A stretch of DNA of 64,000 nucleotides from Mycobacterium noviomagense (GTDB lineage Bacteria > Actinomycetota > Actinomycetes > Mycobacteriales > Mycobacteriaceae): contig NZ_AP022583.1 in NCBI RefSeq assembly GCF_010731635.1, forward strand, positions 2,294,001-2,358,000, in the 5' to 3' direction. Shown in pieces: positions 38,612 through 47,108 of the stretch (its first letter is position 1; every line of letters starts with the position of its first letter). Below the pieces are notes generated by a model. The model had not been told where the DNA came from. It made no database searches and worked only from the letters and a program-made list of their open reading frames with translations. A program made the translations under genes and the position numbers.

Positions 38612-39766
38612 GTGTACCGTCGAACGGTCCTGAAGCTACCGCTGATGCTGGCAGGAGGCGCTGCACTGGCCCGAGCACCACGCGCCGCTGCGGAACCGCC
38701 CCGCGCCGCCGGCGAGGCAACCCGGTGGTCGCCGGACCGTGCCAACCGCTGGTATCAAGCGCAAGGCTGGCTCGTCGGCGCCAACTACATTCCCTCCAAC
38801 GCCATCAATCAGCTAGAGATGTTTCAGTCGGGCACCTACGATCCCCGGCGCATCGACACCGAGCTCGGTTGGGCCCGGTTCCACGGACTCAACACGGTGC
38901 GGGTCTTCCTTCACGATCTGCTGTGGGCGCAGGATCACCGAGGCTTCCAGGTTCGGCTCGCCCAGTTCGTGGCCATCGCGGCGCGCCACCGTATCAAGCC
39001 GCTGTTTGTTCTGTTCGATTCCTGTTGGGACCCATTGCCGAAAGTGGGCCCGCAGCGCGCACCACGACCGGGGGTGCACAACTCCGGCTGGGTGCAAAGC
39101 CCCGGCGCAGAACGACTCGACGACCGCCGCTACATCCGCACGATGTACGACTATGTCACGGGAGTGGTGAGCCAATTCCGAAATGACGACAGGGTTTTGG
39201 GTTGGGATCTGTGGAATGAACCCGACAACCCGGCGCGCGTGTACAGCTCGGTCGAAAGGAAAGACAAGCTGCAGCTTGTCGCGGACCTGCTTCCTCAGGT
39301 GTTTCAATGGGCGCGTTCGGTGAACCCTAGTCAACCGCTGACGAGCGGCGTGTGGGACGGTACGTGGGCAGACGCCTCGCAGCGCAGCACAATTGCGGGT
39401 ATTCAACTGGACAACGCCGACGTAATCACATTCCACTGCTATGGCGAGCCGGCGAACTTCGAGAGCCGCATCAATGAGCTCACCCCGCTGGGCCGGCCCA
39501 TCCTCTGCACCGAGTACATGGCTCGTCCGCTCGGCAGCACTATTCAGGGCATCCTGCCAATTGCGAAGCGGTACAACGTCGGTGCAATCAACTGGGGCCT
39601 GGTCGCCGGCAAGACCCAGACGTATTTCCCCTGGGACTCGTGGGATCACCCGTACCAGACCATTCCCAACCCCTGGTTCCACGACCTGCTCCGTCCCGAC
39701 GGACGGCCCTTCCAGGACAACGAAATCCAGGCGATCAAGTCGCTGAGCCTCGGCACCGCGTCCTAA
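38612..39766 (+). CDS. Tat-exported glycoside hydrolase, GH5-like
   Basis: A 384-aa secreted enzyme. The N-terminus MYRRTVLKLPLML is a twin-arginine signal with cleavage likely after the AAA near residue 27. The mature part is a TIM-barrel hydrolase: acid/base Glu in LGWDLWNEPDNP and nucleophile Glu in ILCTEYMARP, with an ITFHCYGE strand, as in GH5/clan GH-A. Substrate (beta-glucan, mannan or xylan type) cannot be read. It lies between metZ and ndhA, genes that are neighbours in M. tuberculosis, so it is an insertion or has been lost there. Converges on ndhA with a 4-nt overlap. Confidence 0.8.
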   Translation: MYRRTVLKLPLMLAGGAALARAPRAAAEPPRAAGEATRWSPDRANRWYQAQGWLVGANYIPSNAINQLEMFQSGTYDPRRIDTELGWARFHGLNTVRVFLHDLLWAQDHRGFQVRLAQFVAIAARHRIKPLFVLFDSCWDPLPKVGPQRAPRPGVHNSGWVQSPGAERLDDRRYIRTMYDYVTGVVSQFRNDDRVLGWDLWNEPDNPARVYSSVERKDKLQLVADLLPQVFQWARSVNPSQPLTSGVWDGTWADASQRSTIAGIQLDNADVITFHCYGEPANFESRINELTPLGRPILCTEYMARPLGSTIQGILPIAKRYNVGAINWGLVAGKTQTYFPWDSWDHPYQTIPNPWFHDLLRPDGRPFQDNEIQAIKSLSLGTAS

Positions 39767-41154
39767 CCCGCCGCCTCCTGCTCGGCTTCCTCGGCGCGCT
39801 CGGCGGCGGCCAGGGCGCCCTGCTCCTGCTCGCCGAGCCTGCTCATCGCCAACCTGGCGTAGATCATCTGGCTGGTGATGGCCATCTGACTTCGGCTGCG
39901 GCCCAGGAAGGTTACTCCCCAGTGGATCAAGGTGGTGAAGCGGTTCTTGAACCCAACCAGATAGACCAGATGCAGGACCAGCCAGGCCAGCCAGGCCACA
40001 ACGCCACCGAACTCCAGCTTGCCGACCTGTGCGACAGCACTGAACCGAGACACCGTCGCCATGCTGCCCTTGTCGAAGTACTTGAACGGCGCCCGCGAAG
40101 CGGGATCGTCATGGCCCTTCAGCGAACGCTTGATGCACTTGGTCGCATACTTCGCGCCCTGGATCGCGCCCTGTGCCATCCCCGGCACACCCGGTACGGC
40201 CATCAGATCGCCGACCACGAATACATACGGGTGGCCCTTGACCGTCAGGTCCGGCTCCACCAGCATCCGCCCCGCGCGGTCGACCTCCGTCCCGTCCGAC
40301 TGCTCGGCGAGGATCTTGCCCAGCGGGCTGGCCTGCACACCGGCGGCCCACACCTTGCACGCGCATTGGATGCGATGTTCGCTGCCGTCTTTGTCCTTGA
40401 CTGTAATACCTTGATAGTCAACGGTGGTCACCATTGCGTTGAGCTGAATCTCGACGCCCATCTTCTCCAGCCGGCGCTGCGCCTTGCCGCCGAGCTTCTC
40501 ACCCATCGCAGGCATTACCGCCGGCGCGGCGTCCAGCAGAATCACCCGGCACTCGCTGGGATCGATGGTGCGAAACGACCCGGCCAGTGTGCGCTCGGCG
40601 AGTTCGGCTATCTGGCCGGCCAATTCGACCCCTGTCGGACCGGCGCCTACCACCACGAATGTCAGACGGCGTTGCCGCTCAGCAGGATCGGTGCTGACTT
40701 CGGCGGCCTCGAACGCGCCCAGAATCCGGCCGCGAAGCTCAAGCGCGTCGTCGATGGTCTTCATGCCCGGCGCGTAGGTGGCGAAGTGGTCGTTGCCGAA
40801 GTAGGACTGTTGAGCGCCGGCAGCGACGATGAGACTGTCGAACGGCGTGACGGTGTGCATGGTCATCAGCCGCGACGTCACCGTCTGCTCGTGAAGGTCG
40901 ATGGCCTCCACATCGCCCAGCAGCACTCGGATGTTCTTCTGCCTGCGCAGAATCAGCCGAGTCGTGGGGGCGATCTCGCCCTCGGACAAGATCCCGGTGG
41001 CCACCTGATAGAGCAGTGGCTGGAACAGGTGGCTGGTGGTCTTGGAGATCAGGGTGACGTCGACGTCGGCGTGCTTCAACGCCTTGGCCGCGGTCAGGCC
41101 GCCGAACCCGGAGCCGATGATCACCACATGATGCCGGCCGGCCGCCCCCGTCAT
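39763..41154 (-). CDS. ndhA: type II NADH dehydrogenase NdhA
   Basis: A 463-aa non-proton-pumping NADH:menaquinone oxidoreductase. FAD motif VVIIGSGFGGLTAAKAL at about 9-25, NADH motif VVVGAGPTGVELAGQIAEL at about 165-183, and the C-terminal membrane-anchor region LAWLVLHLVYLVGF. Synteny with metZ identifies it as the Rv0392c (ndhA) paralog rather than ndh. Its ATG overlaps the stop of the decarboxylase upstream (ATGA), so both are likely translated from one mRNA. Confidence 0.93.
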   Translation of the reverse strand: MTGAAGRHHVVIIGSGFGGLTAAKALKHADVDVTLISKTTSHLFQPLLYQVATGILSEGEIAPTTRLILRRQKNIRVLLGDVEAIDLHEQTVTSRLMTMHTVTPFDSLIVAAGAQQSYFGNDHFATYAPGMKTIDDALELRGRILGAFEAAEVSTDPAERQRRLTFVVVGAGPTGVELAGQIAELAERTLAGSFRTIDPSECRVILLDAAPAVMPAMGEKLGGKAQRRLEKMGVEIQLNAMVTTVDYQGITVKDKDGSEHRIQCACKVWAAGVQASPLGKILAEQSDGTEVDRAGRMLVEPDLTVKGHPYVFVVGDLMAVPGVPGMAQGAIQGAKYATKCIKRSLKGHDDPASRAPFKYFDKGSMATVSRFSAVAQVGKLEFGGVVAWLAWLVLHLVYLVGFKNRFTTLIHWGVTFLGRSRSQMAITSQMIYARLAMSRLGEQEQGALAAAERAEEAEQEAAG

Positions 41155-44051
41155 TGCCCGGCCCCCCGCGGCTCTGGCGGACCCGCCGGTTCCGCTGCGG
41201 TCGGACCGGCCGACGACGGCGCCGGTTCACGGTGAGCCGCAGGGCTTTCTGCGTCGAGACGCATGCCCGACCCACTGGGCACCTGGCGCCCGTCACTGAC
41301 CCGGCTCCAGGGGCGCAAGCTGGCCTCGGCCATTTCCAAAGCTTTGTCCGTGAACACCCGATAGCCCAGATGCGGCTTATAGCCGTGGATTTCGGCGATA
41401 TCGAGGCTGCGCATGAACGACAGGATCTGGGGGCTGAAGACCTGCCCGGGAACCAGGACAGGAAACCCCGGCGGATATGGGGTGACAAAGGTGGCCGAGA
41501 CCACCGGTTGACCGGACTCCATCTTCTCCTCGATGTCGTCGGCACTTAAGTATTCGCACAAGCTGTCGTCGTAGCCGAGGTAGAACGCCCGGCGCAGATC
41601 ACCGTCCGGTGTCGACGCCGCCTTGTCACCGTTCTTCTCGAGGAAGCAGGCGTGGAATCCGCTGAAATCGGGCAGCGCCGCCGACGGTGTCGTCAACCGC
41701 AGTACCGCCCGTTCGTGGTGCGCGCGCTCGGTCAAGCTCATGTCGCCGACCCGCTCGTCGAGCTCTTGGGCCAGCTTGACCAGAATCTCCACCAAATAGG
41801 CCACCGAGCTTCGAGTGGTGCCGATGTTAGTCATGAACAACACGGTGTTGCGCGACGTTTTGTTGATCTGAACCCCGTAGCGGTCCATCAATTCGGTGCG
41901 TTTGAAGGTGTCGCCGTCGATTCCGGTGGGCCCGATGTACAGGGTGATGCGACTGGGGTCGAGCACGAACTCGTCTTGGCCCCACGCGGTGGCCATGTTG
42001 GTCAAGCCCGTGCGCAGTGGCTGGTCGAGATGCGACGGGCGGAATCGATCGGGAATCATTTCCGCCGTCGACAGACAATGCATGTACTTGCTCAGCAGTG
42101 GGTGTTTGTCGATCGCATCCCGCAGCTGCATCGCGTTTTCGACCTGCTTTTGCACCAGCTCCACGCCTTCGAGGTCGGCTTGGCGCCGTCCGATGTCGAG
42201 CGACGCCAGAACCTGGTAGTTCGGCGATGTGGAGGTGTGTGCCATGTATGCCTCGTGGAAGGGTTCTTGCACCTTCTGATCGAAGTCTTGGTCGAAGACG
42301 TGGATCATCGAGCCCTGGCGCAGCGAGGTAAGCGTTTTGTGTGTGGATTGGGTGGCATACACCCGGACCCGGGCAGCGGCGGGATCAGGCATCAACCGGG
42401 TATCGAGCAGCGTCTGGTCGTCGGCGCCGGCGAACTGCTCGGCGTAGTCGTGGTAGGCCCGCCGATACTCCGGCGAGCGCAGCCGTTCGCGAATCACCCG
42501 TGCCGCGTGCATCGCAGTCCGTTTGCGGTACACGTGGTGGAACCGCGCGAACGCGAACCATGCTTCGTCCCAAAGGAATACCAGATCCGGCTTGATCGCC
42601 AGGCATTCCTCCATCACCCGCTCGACGTCGTAGACAATCCCGTCGAACGTGCAGTTGGTCAGCGCCAGCAGCTTGACCCGCTCGAGCTTGCCGGCCGCGC
42701 GCAGCGCGAGCAGCCGAGACTTGATCTCGCGCAATGGCACCCCGCCGTAGATCGAATACTGGTTGAGCGGATAGGCGTCCAGATAGGTGACTTGCGCGCC
42801 GGCCATCATCAGCCCGTAGTGATGGGACTGATGGCAGTTGCGGTCGATCAATACGATGTCGCCGGGCGCGACCAGCGCCTGCTCGACGATCTTGTTGGCC
42901 GTCGAAGTGCCGTTGGTGACGAAGTAGGTCTGCCGGGCGCCGAATGTCTTGGCCGCCAACTGCTGTGCGTCTCGCAGCGGCCCGGTCGGCTCCAGCAACG
43001 AGTCCAGCCCACCGCAGGTTGCCGAGGTCTCCGCCAAAAACAGCTCCAGCCCGTAGAACTGGACCATGTCGGAAATCCAGTGCGAGTTGACAATTGACTT
43101 GCCCTGCGAGATCGGGAGCGCGTGAAATACCCCGGTCGGCCGGTGGCTGTATTCGCGCAGAGCACTGAAAAACGGTGTCCGGTAGCGCGCTGCGACCCCC
43201 TCGAGCAGCGACAGATGCCGGTCGAGTGTGCCTTCCCCGGCATGAAAGACCCGTCGGAAGTGGTGGCCGAGCCGCGCGGCGACGTCCTCCACTTCGAGCT
43301 CGGTGATCAGATAGAGGTCGATCTCCGGGCGGGTTTCCCGCAGCGCTATGGCCAGAATTTCGGCTCGTTCCTCGGGCGTGTGATCAGCGAGGTCTTCGGC
43401 GACGTGGGCATCGCAGAAGTGCGCCAACGCTGAAAGATCGCGACGCGAGCGGTGCGAGAACCTCCGCGTTATCGCGCACGCCTGCACGTTGGCGTTCAGC
43501 CGGGCGGCGATCATTGCTTCGTCACCGCTGCCGACGACCACAATCTCGTAGACGAACGCGTCGTCCGGGCGGCGCCAGCTACGAATCTCGTTGGCTAACG
43601 CGCGTTCTTCGCCCTCGCTCATCGTCGCTACGATCAGCAGCTCGAAGTACGGCCGCATAGGCAGGTGGTGGCCCAGCACCTCGGCGATCGCCGGGCCCGC
43701 ATTCAGTGCCTCGTTCTCGCCTTCCAGCGGTGATCCCAGCGCGCCGGTGCGGTAGGACTCGGTGACCAAGGCGCGGTTGATCTTGGCGACCGTCCTGCCG
43801 AATTTGTCGAATGCGCCGGTGGCGAAGAGCCGGTGCGTCTGGTTGAACACATGAATACCGGGGAAGGCCCAGTAGCGTTCGAACGGCCGTAGTTGAGCCA
43901 GCAGCCCCTCCACGATCTCGATGCTCGGCGCCGGATCGCGTCCGCGGGCCGCGGCGGTCGACAACCGCTCGCTGGCTTCTTCGAGCCGGCACCAGGCGTC
44001 TGCGCGGAATTGCCATGCGGTGTTGTACGCGTGAGGATTTACGTCGGTCAT
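41151..44051 (-). CDS. Orn/Lys/Arg-type PLP decarboxylase (Rv2531c/Adi-like)
   Basis: A 966-aa fold-type I decarboxylase of the large Orn/Lys/Arg class. Residues 1-270 are a CheY-like/wing domain; the PLP domain has the Lys in YATQSTHKTLTSLRQGSM near residue 555, preceded by the acidic FLWDEAWFAF. The C-terminal domain (about 790-930) is followed by a Pro/Ala tail. It decarboxylates a basic amino acid (arginine, lysine or ornithine), consuming a proton. M. tuberculosis Rv2531c is similar in size but is not next to ndhA as I recall; the coupling here is a rearrangement. Confidence 0.88.
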   Translation of the reverse strand: MTDVNPHAYNTAWQFRADAWCRLEEASERLSTAAARGRDPAPSIEIVEGLLAQLRPFERYWAFPGIHVFNQTHRLFATGAFDKFGRTVAKINRALVTESYRTGALGSPLEGENEALNAGPAIAEVLGHHLPMRPYFELLIVATMSEGEERALANEIRSWRRPDDAFVYEIVVVGSGDEAMIAARLNANVQACAITRRFSHRSRRDLSALAHFCDAHVAEDLADHTPEERAEILAIALRETRPEIDLYLITELEVEDVAARLGHHFRRVFHAGEGTLDRHLSLLEGVAARYRTPFFSALREYSHRPTGVFHALPISQGKSIVNSHWISDMVQFYGLELFLAETSATCGGLDSLLEPTGPLRDAQQLAAKTFGARQTYFVTNGTSTANKIVEQALVAPGDIVLIDRNCHQSHHYGLMMAGAQVTYLDAYPLNQYSIYGGVPLREIKSRLLALRAAGKLERVKLLALTNCTFDGIVYDVERVMEECLAIKPDLVFLWDEAWFAFARFHHVYRKRTAMHAARVIRERLRSPEYRRAYHDYAEQFAGADDQTLLDTRLMPDPAAARVRVYATQSTHKTLTSLRQGSMIHVFDQDFDQKVQEPFHEAYMAHTSTSPNYQVLASLDIGRRQADLEGVELVQKQVENAMQLRDAIDKHPLLSKYMHCLSTAEMIPDRFRPSHLDQPLRTGLTNMATAWGQDEFVLDPSRITLYIGPTGIDGDTFKRTELMDRYGVQINKTSRNTVLFMTNIGTTRSSVAYLVEILVKLAQELDERVGDMSLTERAHHERAVLRLTTPSAALPDFSGFHACFLEKNGDKAASTPDGDLRRAFYLGYDDSLCEYLSADDIEEKMESGQPVVSATFVTPYPPGFPVLVPGQVFSPQILSFMRSLDIAEIHGYKPHLGYRVFTDKALEMAEASLRPWSRVSDGRQVPSGSGMRLDAESPAAHREPAPSSAGPTAAEPAGPPEPRGAGQ

Positions 44052-44149
44052 CTCCGAGCCTCCGCCCCACTTGATCGCTATGCCACGAGGCTATGCCAGT
44101 CACCGCAGTTCAGGCGGAGTTATTCAGTGACTCGACAGCTGGCCGACGC

Positions 44150-45007
44150 TTAATCGTTGTGCTCGACGACGCCGATCGCGTGTTGCGCGCGGTCCTCGTA
44201 CGCCTGCCGTGCCCTGCTGTCGACGTGCAGGAATACCGTGTCGTTGCCCGTCTTTCTGTTCAGCCAGCGGCGGCCCCGGGTCGGCAGCAGCTGGGCCACG
44301 GTGGCGATGTAACGGCCCGAACTGGGCACGGACACTTGGGTTTTGGGCTTGCCGAGCAGCTTGACCACGGCCGCGGCGACGTCCTCGGGCGCCACCGGCT
44401 TCTGCGCGGCGCTGGGGTGGGTGCCGGAGATCAGTTCGGTATTGGTGAACGTGGGCAGCACCGCGCTGACGGTTACACCGTGCGGGGCGACCTCGTCGGC
44501 CAACGCGGTGGACAGACCCACCACCGCGAACTTGGTGCCGGCGTAGACGACCTGCCCTGGCACCGCCACCATGCCGGCCAGCGAGGCGATGTTGACGACG
44601 TGTCCACTGCGGCGCTGCACCATCTCGGGCAACACCAGCTGGCAACCGTTGAGCACGCCGTAGAAGTTGACCTCGATCGCCGAACGGATCGCCTCCTGCG
44701 ACTGCTGCAGGAAGGGGCCGACCGGCATCACCCCGGCATTGTTGATCAGCACGTCGATGTGCCCGCCTCCGTCGGCGCGGGCCTTGTCGAGGAACGCCGC
44801 GAACGACTCGCGGTCGGTGACATCGAGCGGATGACCCGACACCGAGCCCAGACCGGCGAGGCCGGAGACGGCCTTTTCGAGCACGTCGACGTCGCGGTCG
44901 CCGATCACCACCCGCGCACCCCGGGCCAGCAGCGCTTTGGCGGTGGCGTAGCCAATGCCGCGCGCAGCGCCAGTGATGACGACGGTCTTGCCGCTGATCT
45001 TGTCCAT
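44150..45007 (-). CDS. short-chain dehydrogenase/reductase
   Basis: A 285-aa classical SDR: cofactor motif VITGAARGIGYATA at about 10-23, LINNAGV at about 88-94, catalytic Ser/Tyr/Lys as NIASLAG...VYAGTKFA. The C-terminal ~60 residues are basic and extend beyond the catalytic core, a feature of mycobacterial SDRs of the Rv0484c kind. Substrate unknown. The ~100 bp between it and the decarboxylase show no gene. Confidence 0.85.
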   Translation of the reverse strand: MDKISGKTVVITGAARGIGYATAKALLARGARVVIGDRDVDVLEKAVSGLAGLGSVSGHPLDVTDRESFAAFLDKARADGGGHIDVLINNAGVMPVGPFLQQSQEAIRSAIEVNFYGVLNGCQLVLPEMVQRRSGHVVNIASLAGMVAVPGQVVYAGTKFAVVGLSTALADEVAPHGVTVSAVLPTFTNTELISGTHPSAAQKPVAPEDVAAAVVKLLGKPKTQVSVPSSGRYIATVAQLLPTRGRRWLNRKTGNDTVFLHVDSRARQAYEDRAQHAIGVVEHND

Positions 45008-45046
45008 GGGCAGGAACTTACAGGTGTCAAGTTCGCGGTGGGACGG

Positions 45047-46045
45047 TTATCCGGTCGGTGACTCTTCGTCCTGCTCGGCGGCTTCGTAGGCGATATCTAG
45101 CCGCTGTTCGGGACGGCGCGTTTCGGTGCGAAGCGCCTGGCTGTAGTACGCCTTGTCGGCCGCGATCAGCGGTGGCTGAACGATGCTGCGCGGCCACAAG
45201 TGGTTGGTACGCACGACATCGATTTCGATTGCGTAGACGATCACCGTCGCCTGCAGCGCCAGCCACGCCAACAGCCCGAGCACCGCGCCGAAGAAGCCGG
45301 CGACGGCCTGGGCGTGGCGCAACTGGTGGGTGACGATGTCGCCGGCCGCGGTGAGCAGTAGCTGCCAGCCCACGGCGCTGATCGCGGCGCCGGGAATCAT
45401 GGCCCGGGTGACCACTTGCTTGGCGGCCGAGGCACGAAACAGCACCAGGAAGAACGCCGTCCCCAAGGCGCTGCCCACGACGAAGCTGACCGTGCGTGCC
45501 TGCCAGGCGCCGAAGCCCAAGGATGCCGCTTTGACCGCCGCGGCGCTCGAGGCCCCGGTGACCACGACGATGAGTCCTAGGACCAGCAGTGTCGCGACGG
45601 TGCGCACATACCGGTGCGGAAAGCCGGGCCAGTCCACTTTGGGAACGGCCCACAGCGTGTTGAGCGTGTTCTGCAGCGAGTAGGCGAATCCCCGCGCACC
45701 GTAGAGTGAGCCCAGGATGCCGATAGTCAGCGTGAACGTGTTGCCGAAGTGCTCCACACCGAGCTGCTGGTGAATTTGGCCACCGACGATCGGAAACTCG
45801 GCGAACGCCGAATTCACCAGGTGCTGTTGCAGTTTCGGGTGTGACCGCAGTACCACGCCGACGATCGCGGTCAGTGCCAGCAGCAGCGGAAACGCCGCGA
45901 CGAAGCCGTAGTAGGCCAACAGCGACACGTGATAGCCCGCTTGGTCGTCGCCGAACTTCTTGACCACCGCGATCGGGAACCCGACCACCGGATGTCGCTG
46001 CTGCCACCCGTCGAAGCCACGAGCAGCCCGCTCTATCGGGTTCAT
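45047..46045 (-). CDS. YihY/BrkB-family membrane protein
   Basis: A 332-aa integral membrane protein with about six helices. The family signature is AGYHVSLLAYYGFVAAFPLLL near residues 35-55, with GSLYGARGFAYSLQNTLNTLW later. The family was once annotated as RNase BN; its members are now thought to be transporters or envelope factors, with no defined substrate. The C-tail is acidic. It is divergent from cysD over about 120 bp. Confidence 0.88.
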   Translation of the reverse strand: MNPIERAARGFDGWQQRHPVVGFPIAVVKKFGDDQAGYHVSLLAYYGFVAAFPLLLALTAIVGVVLRSHPKLQQHLVNSAFAEFPIVGGQIHQQLGVEHFGNTFTLTIGILGSLYGARGFAYSLQNTLNTLWAVPKVDWPGFPHRYVRTVATLLVLGLIVVVTGASSAAAVKAASLGFGAWQARTVSFVVGSALGTAFFLVLFRASAAKQVVTRAMIPGAAISAVGWQLLLTAAGDIVTHQLRHAQAVAGFFGAVLGLLAWLALQATVIVYAIEIDVVRTNHLWPRSIVQPPLIAADKAYYSQALRTETRRPEQRLDIAYEAAEQDEESPTG

Positions 46046-46151
46046 CGCCTAGCCCGCCACCTTCTCCCGCATTTGTGAACTGCGTATACCCAAGACAGAG
46101 TTTTGCTCACCGTGAACGTAAGCCATTTCTGCGCTGGTATTTCGCTTTGGT

Positions 46152-46157
46152 TAGTCT
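46152..46157 (+). promoter_or_regulatory. leaderless -10 of cysD
   Basis: TAGTCT followed by six bases and ATG 46164; preferred to the TTG at 46161. Confidence 0.45.
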
Positions 46158-46163
46158 TTCTTG

Positions 46164-47108
46164 ATGCCGAACAGCCAGCCAGCGGTCCTCTCAACCGCGC
46201 CGACGGACGCGCGGCGCGTCGGCGAACTGCGGCTTTTGGAAGCCGAAGCGGTGCACATCATCCGCGAGGTCGTCGCCGAGCTGGAGCGGCCGGTGCTCCT
46301 GTTTTCAGCCGGCAAAGACTCGATTACGTTACTTCGCTTGGCGGAGAAGGCATTTCGCCCGCTGCCACTGCCGTTCCCGGTCATGCATGTCGACACCGGC
46401 CATAACTTTCCCGAGGTGATCGAGTTCCGCGACCGCAGGGTCACCGGCCATGGGCACAAGCTCATCGTCGCCTCGGTGCAGGAATCCATCGACAGCGGCC
46501 GCGTGCCAGACCCCGGACCCGGAGCCTCGCGCAACCGGGCGCAGACCCGCACCCTGCTCGACGCGCTGGAAGCCGGCGGCTTCGACGCGGCCTTCGGCGG
46601 TGCCCGCCGCGACGAGGAGCGCGCTCGCGCCAAGGAGCGGATCCTGAGCTTCCGCGACGAGTTCGGCCAGTGGGATCCTCGTGCGCAGCGCCCGGAGCCG
46701 TGGTCGCTCTACAACGGCCGGATCAAGAAGGGCGAGCAGGTGCGGGTGTTCCCGCTGAGCAACTGGACTGAGCTCGACGTGTGGCGCTACATCCAGCTGG
46801 AAGACCTCGAGCTGCCATCCATCTACTACGCCCACGAACGTGAGGTATTCGAACGCGACGGCATCCTGCTGGCGGTGTCCGAGTACGCCAAGCCGGGACC
46901 CGGGGAGAGCTCCGCGGTGGAGTGGGTGCGCTACCGCACCGTCGGCGACCTGACCATCACCGGTGCGGTGCGCTCACGCGCCACCGACATCGACGGGGTC
47001 ATCGCCGAGATCGCAGCCGCGACGGTGTCTGAGCGCGGTGAAACCCGCGCCGACGACCGCACTTCCGCCGCCGCGATGGAAGACCGTAAGCGCGAGGGCT
47101 ACTTCTGA
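46164..47108 (+). CDS. cysD: sulfate adenylyltransferase subunit 2 CysD
   Basis: A 314-aa ATP sulfurylase subunit of the PP-loop family that makes adenosine 5'-phosphosulfate from sulfate and ATP. The PP-loop is LLFSAGKDSITLLRLA at about 46-61; GARRDEERARAKERI and WTELDVWRYI follow. It acts with the GTPase subunit CysN encoded directly downstream (TGATG overlap). Corresponds to Rv1285, normally far from the ndhA region. Confidence 0.96.
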   Translation: MPNSQPAVLSTAPTDARRVGELRLLEAEAVHIIREVVAELERPVLLFSAGKDSITLLRLAEKAFRPLPLPFPVMHVDTGHNFPEVIEFRDRRVTGHGHKLIVASVQESIDSGRVPDPGPGASRNRAQTRTLLDALEAGGFDAAFGGARRDEERARAKERILSFRDEFGQWDPRAQRPEPWSLYNGRIKKGEQVRVFPLSNWTELDVWRYIQLEDLELPSIYYAHEREVFERDGILLAVSEYAKPGPGESSAVEWVRYRTVGDLTITGAVRSRATDIDGVIAEIAAATVSERGETRADDRTSAAAMEDRKREGYF

